Source: Angiostrongylus vasorum
Lineage: Eukaryota; Nematoda; Chromadorea; Rhabditida; Metastrongylidae
DNA: 64,000 nucleotides
Assembly (NCBI GenBank): GCA_018806985.1
Contig: JADANN010000400.1
Span: 806,001 to 870,000 of the forward strand
Reading direction: 5' to 3'
The translations under genes and the position numbers were made by a program. Shown in pieces: positions 10,601 to 17,630 of the stretch. Numbering within the stretch: position 1 is the first letter of the stretch; every line of letters starts with the position of its first letter. The notes beneath the pieces were generated by a model. That model was not told where the DNA came from and did no database searches. It saw only the letters and a program-made list of their open reading frames with translations.

Positions 10601-12980
10601 GATTCTTCCCTTTGCTCTCTACCTGTGCACACGCTGGTGGCGGTTTGAAACATATTTCTTATAAGCTCCCTTTTAGTGTGAGGGATGAGAGGAGAGGTAA
10701 TGAACCACTGTATTCTTACTGCTTGGCTTTCGATACCATTTTATGATGTAGCCGTTTTCGGATAGGTTAATTTGAACGCTTAGAAATTGAAGCCAGTTTT
10801 CCTTCGGTTTCTCACGGGCGAATTTTATTTACTCTGACTGTTCGTTCAATAACTCAAAGCATTTGTCCATCTCCTTTTGTGTGGGGCAGATGATAAAACA
10901 ATCATCTATATACCTACAGTAGAGTAATGGCCTGAGATCAATTACTGGCGCTTCCACTTTAGATATAAAGGCAACGACAAGGGTTGGTGCCAGTCGCTGT
11001 CTCATTGCCAATCCACTAATTTGCGCGTAATATTTTCGGGCCATCTGAAGATCGAGCAGTTTAAAGAGACCTTTAAGAGGACCATAAGCTGCTGAATCGA
11101 AAAGCCATACATGCTAATTGATCTTTCGTGTTGCTCAAGAAGCTCGCGGATGGCTTGCATTGCAGAGTTATTCGACTCGTTAGTGCAAAGAGCGGTAACA
11201 TCGAAGGACTCCATAACGTACGCGCTTTTCGGACATGTGTTACGCAGACGATCTAGGAACATTTGGGTGTTCGCGGGATGGGCTGGTATATGATTAAGCA
11301 TCTGGTTGAGGATTAGATTTACAAACCAAGCAATTCTATCCGTAGGCCCGTCTACACAACTGATGATGGATCTAACTTGAAAGGTGGAGGTGTCGGTAGA
11401 CGCCAGATCATCAGCGGGTATTAATTTATGGGTCTTGGTAAGTATAAGACGGGACATGTCGGCACTTCAATCTTAAGATCCGAAATGTCTGCTGGTTTTT
11501 AAACCTGCTGCGCTTACCCTTTTGACCCATTCGTTGTTCAGTTCTCGATTTTGACTTCTGAATTCCTTTTCACTTGGTGCGGGATAAAGAGATGCATCTT
11601 AAAGATGGTTTTCTGTTACACTGACATCTAACTGGCGAGGAATTACTACAAACTCTCCACCCTTATCACTAACTGATGGCCTAATAGTCTTTGACTTTAT
11701 TAGTTCTCGAACCTGTCGCATATCAGATTTTTTGCGCAGCTGTAAGGTTCGAAGTAAACTTTGAGGTTCGAACTCAGACCCGATAACCCGTGTCGATGGT
11801 CCACAGTATTCGTCATCTCGACGTGGCATCTTCGTAGTTTAAAAATTGTTTCTCAGAAGTGTTCCATTTCTGTATGGTTTTTTTGTTATCCTAAATTTGT
11901 ATTCTCAAGAATTATGATAGTTGCCTAAGTGTATTATGCTATGTTGATTTTTTTATTTACTGCCTACTACAATTTTTTCACGGCAGAGTATCATGTGTGA
12001 CATAATCACAATGATGATGAGATATTCGCAAAAAAACTCCGGACCGCGGGTGTGTACGGTGGGGAACGAACACGCTATTATCTTTGCCGGGGGCCCACGC
12101 GTTCACCACCACACCATGCGGGTTCTTCGCTTTCCCTGTCTCTCAGCCAGTTCTATCGATCATTACCATCAGCAATCACCCATCAATGGTGAAAAATTGT
12201 AGTAGGTAGTGAATAAAAAAAAATTAACATTATGATTTCGACTACAGCCTCAGCTTAACTGAGTTCATTGCCGATTTGGGCTCCCCAGATCAATCCCGCT
12301 GACGGGTGATTGGTGATGGCTCTAATCGATTTAACTAACTGAGAGACAGGCGAAACGAAGAACCGACATGGTGTGGTAGTGAACGCGTTAGATCCCGTAA
12401 ATGATAACATCGGGTTCGATCCCCACCGCAGACACCTGCGGTGCGGAATTTTGCAAATATCTCAGCATCATTGTGGTTGTATTACGCTATCTCAACACAA
12501 CAGCTCTAGTTTATTCTCTGTAAGCAATAGAACAGTTTTTTTTTGCAATTTATAACTGAGCTGTCGCTGTATTTTTTAACGTAATTAACCATTTAGGTAC
12601 TGAAAGATTTTGAGAACAGTGGATGGAAGTCACTACCAGAATCCCATAAAGACTTTGCTATTGATTGCGCGACAAAGTTAGTTTCATATTTTTCACTTTT
12701 TTTTCTCTTCTTTACAAAAATGTTAGTCATCATCGTATATTCTCTTTGCAGTTGCACACGATTTCTTAATAATATCCACTTCTCCGACACAATGTACTGC
12801 GTCCACATAGTAAATCTGGTTAGGTAAGTTCTTACTAGCTTGAAAATTAAAATTTTTACTTGGATACTTAGGTACTTGGACAGGTGTTCGTCAAGAATAG
12901 TCCGAAGTCCAGCACACTTTACATTTGTTGTTGAGTCCGCTATCCTTGTCCACATTAGTTGTTGGCTTTGGGCGTGGTGA
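1661..12980 (+). CDS. tyw2: TYW2/TRMT12 tRNA wybutosine-synthesizing protein 2, nine exons, 5' incomplete
   Basis: Exons: 1661-1814, 2468-2577, 3861-4018, 7969-8138, 8250-8314, 8373-8494, 12597-12676, 12752-12823 and tentatively 12872-12980. All junctions keep the reading frame. The family transfers the 3-amino-3-carboxypropyl group of S-adenosylmethionine to the wye base at position 37 of tRNA-Phe in the cytosol. Visible motifs: LLFGEHGWV (exon 1), the SAM-binding VVDMYAG|LGYYS split across exons 2-3, the acidic VIAIDW loop, and the diagnostic ADRVFLGLMPS plus LHIHEV (exon 4). About 60 residues of polar, Lys/Ser-rich sequence in exons 5-6 are not typical of the family. Exons 7-9 resemble the C-terminal helix and the VKSYAP-like end (here IVRSPAHF), stop at 12978. 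The donor of exon 3 (GTTGGA) is weak. The start codon and N-terminal exons were not found. Introns hold many SINEs and an antisense Penelope element. Confidence 0.85.
2838..3110 (+). repeat. SINE family A copy
   Basis: The tRNA-like head starts GCGTGTGGTGCAGTGGTCGG, with a weak B box around 2880. The shared core (CCACCAAGC...CTGGGAGGAT) lies at about 2907-2962. The 3' end is ATTGATCAACGCC...GCTTTATCC, near 3085-3110. It lies in the second TYW2 intron, in the gene's orientation. Confidence 0.85.
3153..3547 (-). mobile_element. SINE family D, intact insertion with target-site duplication
   Basis: A 395-bp unit flanked by the direct repeat AGTAATCA (3145-3152 and 3548-3555). Read on the minus strand it runs from CTTTACCCCCCTCATCG to the terminus ACGGGCCATTCAAGTATCAAG. 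It aligns along its length with 16989-17380 and 59713-60072. The last 75 bases match the 3' end of RTE2. No coding frame is recognisable. Confidence 0.85.
4810..5195 (+). repeat. SINE family B, full-length copy
   Basis: The tRNA-like head has an A box (GATAGCGCAGTGG, about 4817) and a B box (AGTTCGATTGC, about 4861) roughly 40 bases apart. The core shared with family A lies at about 4879-4937. The body contains AGGACTCCAG-like and AAGATGAA blocks, and the 3' tail GTAGACGTGAAG ends in an A-rich run near 5170-5195. It matches 19001-19390 over its full length. Confidence 0.85.
5425..5612 (+). repeat. SINE family A/B variant, partial
   Basis: A different tRNA-like head (GCCTAGCTCAGTAGTTATAGG) leads into the family A core at 5495-5550 (GGTACCAGACTTGTCTGG). 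The copy decays after the ATATGTCGATAGG segment. It may be a subfamily with a swapped head. Confidence 0.6.
5640..6003. repeat. SINE family C inverted pair, near-perfect palindrome with ~130-bp arms
   Basis: The left arm (about 5640-5766) and right arm (about 5876-6003) are reverse complements with only a few mismatches, around a spacer of roughly 110 bases. Each arm carries the outer module (TTTACTGCCTACTC...GGCAGGGTATAT), the tail TGCTGAGATATTTGCAAAAC and part of the tRNA-like head (GGGGAACGAACGC). The transcript of either strand would form a long hairpin. Confidence 0.85.
6004..6255 (+). repeat. SINE family C copy
   Basis: Starts CTGCAGCCTCAGCTTAACTG and includes a C10 run near 6049. A tRNA-like segment follows (A-box-like CATGGTGTGGTGGTGAGCGCG near 6138, B-box-like GCGTTCGTTCCCC near 6185). 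It ends TTTGCAAATATCTCAGCATC. It directly follows the palindromic pair. Confidence 0.8.
6680..6900 (+). repeat. Hammerhead-bearing terminal repeat (PLE-like family 2), solo copy
   Basis: Aligns with the plus arm at 16560-16690 (CACTGAGGAAGAC...CATCGACTCGGATCATCGG) and with the reverse complement of 16197-16310. It ends with a hammerhead-like segment followed by an A-rich stretch. No reverse transcriptase or endonuclease sequence is attached, so the parent element is inferred from resemblance to PLE terminal repeats. Confidence 0.55.
6833..6872 (+). ncRNA. Hammerhead ribozyme-like motif, family 2
   Basis: Core CTGATGA (6839-6845); stem II with loop GACGAAATCGGC (one mispair); GAGA in place of GAAA; then CGTT as a loop-less stem III with a GUU cleavage site. 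CGGTT (6834-6838) pairs with GGCTG (6867-6871) as stem I. The A14-equivalent change to G probably weakens or kills cleavage. Confidence 0.55.
6920..7030 (-). repeat. SINE family C variant with a different tRNA-like head
   Basis: Read on the minus strand: A-box-like TAGTGCAGTGGGTAACACG, B-box-like GAGTTCAAATTT, then a tail GTTTTGCAAATATCTCAGTGCC matching the family C tail. The head sequence is unlike the other C copies, so this is a tail shared by more than one tRNA head. Confidence 0.6.
7200..7330 (+). repeat. SINE family B head and core, truncated
   Basis: GGATAGCAGAGTGGCAGTGAC resembles the B head. The core follows at 7262-7316 (CTAACCAAGCCTTCCAT...GGTACCAGACTCGTCTG), after which similarity ends. 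Confidence 0.6.
7415..7695 (-). repeat. SINE family A, decayed copy
   Basis: In reverse orientation: 3' end block CGGCGTTTATCAATTCC, the GAATCGCGGTGGTCTACCGATG block, a damaged core with an insertion, and the head complement CACTGTGCTACATGCGCCC. It is more diverged than most A copies. Confidence 0.65.
7720..7890 (+). repeat. SINE family B 3' part
   Basis: ACACGTAAATCTAACGACC, TTCGTGGGTAATGGATACGA and GAAGTGCTGGATTCAC follow the order of the family B 3' half. The 5' half is missing. Confidence 0.6.
9230..9560 (-). repeat. Penelope-like element terminal repeat, decayed
   Basis: Matches the 3' terminal region of the adjacent PLE and of the copies at 37.0 and 38.9 kb: AACCTCAGCATTGATTAAAT, CAAACACGAGGTGTTAC, a degraded hammerhead region around 9335-9385, and a segment like TCAATCACACTGAATACAG. 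The ribozyme core is destroyed (GAAAC replaced by GATAC). Confidence 0.65.
9698..9747 (-). ncRNA. Type I hammerhead ribozyme motif in PLE terminal repeat
   Basis: On the minus strand: CTGAAGA (9731-9737), stem II GGCG/CGCC around an AAAT loop, GAAA, then CGTC as a minimal stem III ending in the GUC cleavage site. Stem I pairs GGTT with AGCT and, after a two-base bulge, CCA with TGG. All catalytic core positions match the consensus CUGANGA...GAAA...UH, with one extra A before stem II. PLE terminal repeats are known to carry such motifs. Confidence 0.75.
9960..10477 (-). pseudogene. PLE GIY-YIG endonuclease domain, broken
   Basis: From 10477: LRRQLVRNRLYDRLC, then the Cys motif NCIICPNDRDGD, then after a frameshift near 10260 DEYVGETGIPLCVRMKEHL, the YIG half of the nuclease core with its Arg and Glu/His neighbours. 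LGAHRMQKHNRENFEVGV follows in the same shifted frame. The domain nicks target DNA during PLE insertion. Frameshifts and stops prevent an intact product. Confidence 0.8.
10829..11829 (-). pseudogene. PLE reverse transcriptase, broken
   Basis: Three consecutive minus-strand blocks: 11829-11599 (SDKGGEFVVIPRQLD, an RT N-terminal block), 11457-11002 (LILTKTHK, VRSIISCVDGPTDRIAWFVN, SFDVTALCTN) and 11044-10829 (GLAMRQRLAPTL, then the catalytic LYCRYIDDCFI). The palm-domain SFDVTALCT would supply the first aspartate and YIDD the other two. Frameshifts separate the blocks. Confidence 0.85.
11990..12490. repeat. SINE family C inverted pair
   Basis: A minus-oriented copy (about 11995-12190: GATGAGATATTCGCAAAAAA to CACCATGCGGG and beyond) faces a plus-oriented copy (about 12225-12475: CAGCCTCAGCTTAACTGAG to TTGCAAATATCTCAGCATC). 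The plus copy has a good B box (GGGTTCGATCCCC near 12412). They are separated by a short A/T-rich piece including GTAGTAGGTAGTGAATAAA. Confidence 0.8.
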
Positions 12981-13435
12981 CGTGTAGAGTATCATCTCAT
13001 TATTTGTGAGTCGTCTACCTCTGCGATTACAGCAAATTTATTTCTGCTACGAACACGCGCACAGCCGCCCGGATCGTTGACCTGGAGGACGATTGCATCT
13101 TAGAATTTCTCTCGTACATCTATAGTTGACTGTTATCAGTAGATTCGTTTTCGTCCAGCACGTTTTGAGTGTGGTGCAAAATTTTCGAAGTTTTTTGTAA
13201 CATGAAGCTAGGTCCCTGCTGTGTTAATAAAACGATGGTAGGACCACTGAATGAAAAGATGATTATGGTGTTTTCCGTACGTCGGTTGATGGCGTTCCTG
13301 AAAATCCTATACTTGGTGTCTGTCGACATCCTTATCGGCATAATTTCCTCATTCTTGTTTATAAACTGCTTGACTTGTTGACCACTGCGCGATACATGGA
13401 CTTCATTTTCAATCTTTCTTTCTTTTTTATTTACT

Positions 13436-14240
13436 TGGATAGTTGGATGGCCCGTTTTCAGTGGTTGTGCCGGCCCCAGCATAATTTGGATTCGTTTCTC
13501 TCCCATGCAATCGTCTTTCATGGTGGTGGTCTGGACCGAACATGGTGACGTCCGCGACGCTCATCCCATAATCCTGAAATCGTTGCCATCTGCGAGAGCA
13601 GATGGTTGACGTTAGCCACGAACACGTTAGTACACCGTTTGGTTGGTGTTCCAGGAGGACACCTGCGTTCTTCTGGAATCCTCTCCGCTGTTCTTTTTCG
13701 TCCACCTGTCATCTGTTCTTCGTACTACGTGACAGGGCCATCCGTGTTTCACTGTTGATGCATATTCTGCTGGATCCCAAATATGAGATAGGCTTCGAAG
13801 ATCTGAGCTGGGCAGACTTTGGGTGCGCTGGGTAAATTTTCAGAAGAAGTCGTTTGAACCTTCTGTGGGTGGTGCGGAGTATTCTTTACGAGGCTGATGT
13901 ATCAGCCCACGTTTCTGCCATATAGCAGAGCATGCTGCTCTCCTTCTTCTATCTAGTTCCTCCTTCATGTTCTTGATGATGATGAGAAGCGCATACGTCT
14001 TGATGAAAAAATTCCTATCAAATCTTAGTTTTACGGATGACATCATCATCGTTTTGAGGAGTACTAGTGAAGCAGCTACGGTGCTAAATTAGCTGATGAA
14101 GCGGGGAAAAAAGATTGGACCGAAAGTAAATAGGACGAAGACCCATGAGTGAATCATGAAGAGCCTATGGTCCAAAGGCGAATAAACCAAACTGGAGTGT
14201 TCTCTAACTACGGGATCCACATCGTATTTGTACTTTAATT
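13436..14240 (-). mobile_element. RTE2 copy with 5' inversion (twin-priming pattern)
   Basis: Minus-strand 13975-13436 encodes the C-terminal part (NMKEELDRRRRAAC...) and ends with the RTE2 3' terminus (ACGGGCCATCCAACTATCC). Bases 13985-14240 encode the segment that should precede it, but on the plus strand (RIDEKFLSNLSFTDDIIIV to TSYLYL). The inverted piece abuts the 3' piece exactly where the two are adjacent in the intact element (compare 40195-40400). Stops and frameshifts throughout. Confidence 0.8.
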
Positions 14241-14404
14241 GTTTTTCTCTCTATTTATGCAAAATGCAGTCCTTTTTTTCTTGTTTGTTTAGCTCTGTGA
14301 GCACGCTGAGAAGTACTGTTTTGTCGTCCCTAAAACTGATCAGTTAAATTAGGGAGAAACAGCGTTCAGTATTCATGTTAACGAAGGCATTCGTAAACTT
14401 TTAT

Positions 14405-14795
14405 TAAGTATTTGAGCATTGGTAGCGCAGTTTTAGGAGTGTGGGCTAGGCGTTTAATGCACATATAGCCTTGGTTCGACCTGTAACAAGCAAACCCTCT
14501 GTCTATCTATCTGTGGGGTCTAAGAAGTTGTGACTAGTTTTGTCCGGGAATTCCTCTGCGATCAACGAGATCTAGGAACAAGCTAGCATTGCTATGCCAG
14601 GATTCTAGGGAGAATGGACTCAACCAGCGCCCACCGTCTTTTCTAAAAAAGCGAAAAAAAGTCAAGCTGCAGCTTTACCCACACATAAATGCCAGTAGTT
14701 TCGTGGATGTAGGGTGCGAGGAAACGGATCGAATGAAGGAAGTGCATTTATACGATGTTGGGTCGTATGAAACAAACTGGCAGAAAATATCAGTC
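14405..14795 (+). repeat. SINE family B, diverged copy
   Basis: Head GCATTGGTAGCGCAGTTTTAG with B-box-like GGTTCGACCTG near 14474; damaged core; GATTCTAGGGAGAATGGACTC, GTTTCGTGGATGTAGGGTGCG and AGGAAACGGATCGAATGAAG follow the B order. Confidence 0.7.
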
Positions 14796-15364
14796 CTTGC
14801 TACTAGCATTGCCTCTATTATTGCTACATTTTCAGATATGGTGGTTGTTCACCAAAATCGGACCATATTGTGTTGGACCTGCTTTGTCGCTTAGAGAATG
14901 TTCCTATCGAAAAAATGGTGGCGAAGTATCTCACGTTGAATCATGCATGATTTCCCTTATGCTGTAAACATAGCTATTAGTTTATCAGTGGTAGAATTCT
15001 GCTTCCTAGTTTCTGATGGTTTTTAACATAGTCTATTTTACATTTCTATCGCATAGTAGACGCATCAAGTGATGCCTTTAGGAAATCGTCTGCAAACAAG
15101 CACAACGAAGTATCGCGTGACTTCTATCCTTTTTCTATTTTTTTTCATTTTATTTTTGTTTTCAACAGATCCTGAGTTGTGATTAATCCTTGTTGTTAGC
15201 TTACACTACTTCGGTGCAGATCAAGAGATCTTCTGCTTAGTCTGTGAAAAAAAACACTCGGTCTTAGAAAATCGCACATGATTCTCCTTCAAAGAAGAAT
15301 TTTTCGTTTGTTTTGTTGTCTTTTATTCTCTTCCTTTCTTTTATTAACACGTGGACCAACTGTT
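14796..15364. other. A/T-rich gene-free stretch
   Basis: No repeat from the window's families and no coding block recognised. A few short T-runs only. Confidence 0.4.
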
Positions 15365-15500
15365 AGTGTCTGAGTCACAACACTGAGTTGTTGGTCAACT
15401 ATGGAGTGCTTGAACACCTATTATCCTCCTGCAGCAGGAGGTAGTGTCTCAGTTACAACACTGAGTTGTTAGTCAACTATGGAGTGTTTGAATTCCTTTT
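15365..15500. repeat. Tandem ~60-bp duplication around a 17-base palindrome
   Basis: The unit starting AGTGTCTGAGTCACAACACT (15365) recurs at 15443 as AGTGTCTCAGTTACAACACT with period 78 and few differences. Between the units lies the perfect palindrome CCTCCTGCAGCAGGAGG (15425-15441). Function unknown; possibly a short satellite seed or a duplicated insertion footprint. Confidence 0.75.
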
Positions 15501-15989
15501 ATTCTGGTAGGTACATCAGTTTTCTCTTACTACTCGAATGATGGATGTGGATATTCTTACAGCAGGCTGAGCACACGGAATAGTTCAAGATCAGAATTCG
15601 GTCATAAATAATACTTTTGTTAAGAATGTTGGACAATTTATTATAAAAGCGTTCATAAACCTGTAATAATTCGTCTTTTTTACTCGTAAGTTGTAAGTTG
15701 TACGTTTTTCTATTAATGCTTAAAGTTATATAGGGAATTAATGATCGACTATAGTGCTAGCGTTTGTTGGCGCAGACTTCATCAACGTCGTCGTCCAGGT
15801 ACGAATGCACTATGGCTTCGTATGTGATGTGGATCATTATTACGTGATCGTGAATGGTTGAGTTCTGCAAAAGTTCTCCTGTTAAACCGAAAGAATAAAC
15901 TGCGGACTTCGAGTCGCTTTCTGTCGCACAGTTGTAATTATTACAATTATAGTTATCAGCTTTGGCGAGTTTCATTAACAGGCGAAGTT

Positions 15990-16100
15990 AACGCAATGAT
16001 GAGAGGTATCCTGCAATACACACGGCGCCGCTGGTCGCCTCCGCACACGTGGCAAACCAACCACTCCATCTCTCCATAGTCCACAGTTTACAAATTGGTA
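15990..16100 (+). repeat. SINE family A fragment
   Basis: A shuffled fragment: CAATACACACGGCGCC, then CAAACCAACCACTCCATCTC and ACAAATTGGTAATTGGTCTGG, resembling a decayed A head and core. Confidence 0.45.
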
Positions 16101-16115
16101 ATTGGTCTGGAAGGT

Positions 16116-16149
16116 AGGGAGGGAGGGAGAGGAGGGGTAGGGGGTAGGT
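16116..16149 (+). other. G-rich tract with G-quadruplex potential
   Basis: Consecutive GGG runs with 1-3 base spacers (GGGAGGGAGGGAGAGGAGGG, then GTAGGGGG) directly downstream of a SINE fragment. Four or more G3 runs with short loops satisfy the usual quadruplex pattern. Purely compositional evidence. Confidence 0.5.
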
Positions 16150-16189
16150 GGATAAATTGATTGACAGGCTAACATGAGGGTTGATAAAG

Positions 16190-16760
16190 ATGTTCATTCG
16201 GCTGATGCTTCGACGTCTTCAACTTCATCAAAGCCGATGACACGAGTCGATGCTCCACATTTGTTCGTCTTCGTCGTCGTACCCCGAGACTGATCTTCTT
16301 CAGTGGAGCACCGTTCTAATGGGAGAACCCCACCCGCCAGCGCTCCTTTATATAGGACGGTTGTTATTGATGATTAATGAAAAATGTATGCGGTTGGTTT
16401 GAAAAATATTGCTTTGCTATTTGCTGTGGGCTAGTTAACATAACACAGAGTGCTGCAGGATAGATTATACAACCAAAACAAACTGTTATCAACGGATAGT
16501 CATTATCAACAACAGCTGTCCTGTACAAAACAGCATGTGAGCAGGGTGAGGTTCTCTAATTCCAGCGGTGGTCTACTGAAGAAGATCCGACTTCGTGCGA
16601 TGACGAAGACACCACAACGAAAAGGCGAACGACTGTCGCCCATCGACTGGGATCATCGGCCCTTATACAGACGAAGACATCGAAATGTTAGCCGAATAAT
16701 GTTTCTTTATCTTTATCAATCTCATGTTAGCTTAAAAATCCAGAAAGGTATTGATTGTTA
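16190..16760. mobile_element. Inverted pair of hammerhead-bearing family 2 repeats
   Basis: The minus arm (about 16310-16190) and plus arm (about 16555-16705) share CACTGAAGAAGATC, GACGAAGAC, CATCGACT...ATCATCGGC and a GACGTCGAAGCATCAGCCGA / GACATCGAAATGTTAGCCGA terminus. The 240-base spacer has no coding block. Both ribozyme cores carry substitutions (CTTTGATGA on the minus arm, ACAGACGA on the plus arm), so neither looks active. Confidence 0.6.
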
Positions 16761-16988
16761 CTACTGAGATTAAATGACTTTTTGGTTGAAAAATGCCTGG
16801 TTGACACATTGATCCTGTCGCGTGAGTTATACAAAACGATTACGAATTCAATCATCTCCACCACTTTTAATGGTGTCGAGTGGATAGTGCATTTCTGAAA
16901 GGCCCGATCGTTCTCCAGATGCTTTATTTTTCTATCTTTTTTTTGTTTACAGTAACAGCAAACCATTATTAAAAAATACTAACAAACC

Positions 16989-17380
16989 TCCCAACGGTTT
17001 ACCGCCTCATCGCGGCTGGGAGGTGTTCCTGGTTGTAGGGCAACGATATACAACGGGGAGATTCAACTCCCTGGCAGGGTCTCCCAAACTGAGAAGGAGT
17101 CCGGCGTTTCCATCAGGAAGCCCAGCTAAGAGTGAACCAATACCAGGATCCACCACCGTCTTGGTATCAAACTACTCGCATGGTGCCATATACCTCTCTG
17201 ATCCACAAGGGCGGCGTCTGCCTGTGGTCGCGACGACCTGCAGCAGACTTTGGCCAAGCGGACCTTGATACTCCACGGAACCACACGGCAAACCAGCGAA
17301 ACTCCGAAAACAAAATGGATGTTATGCTGGGCTTCCGCAACCGTTGAAGACGGGCCATCCAATTATCCAAGTAAGTAAAT
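16989..17380 (+). mobile_element. SINE family D, with short target-site duplication
   Basis: A 392-bp unit flanked by ACAAACC at 16982-16988 and 17381-17387. It starts TCCCAACGGTTTACCGCC and ends CCAATTATCCAAGTAAGTAAAT. Internal order is identical to the copies at 3153 and 59713. The AAGTAAGTAAAT tail is the same short tandem as the RTE2 end. Confidence 0.85.
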
Positions 17381-17630
17381 ACAAACCATTTGGAGTAGGA
17401 AACTCACCATGCTTATTTGAAATAGCACAATGAATACATGGGAGCAATTCACATTGCTTCAACAAATAGCCACCGCCCCCTTTTCTGTTTTGTTTTTTGT
17501 AAAGCATTGAAACGGATTCAATATATCGACCGTTGGACTGTTAGCATTATTTTGGATTTTCGATCATTACGAAGAACTGTTAACCAACAACGCCATCAAT
17601 ATAACAAATGCACTGAAGGGAAAAGATCAC

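Larger units (their letters stand above)
9595..11835 (-). mobile_element. Penelope-like retroelement with RT and GIY-YIG remnants, in TYW2 intron
   Basis: Minus-strand order: N-terminal block from 11829, reverse transcriptase to about 10810, linker, GIY-YIG endonuclease (about 10477-9960), then a terminal repeat with a hammerhead motif (9698-9747) and CACGAGGTTGTTATTATAG sequence. Multiple frameshifts and stops show it is dead. It lies antisense in the TYW2 intron between exons 8373-8494 and 12597-12676. The RT motif YIDD plus a C-terminal GIY-YIG domain is characteristic of endonuclease-bearing PLEs. Confidence 0.88.

Noticed and set aside
13120..13521. 133-codon minus-strand open frame
   Set aside because: It runs from the RTE2 3' end into unrelated A/T-rich sequence and shows no motif; probably chance.
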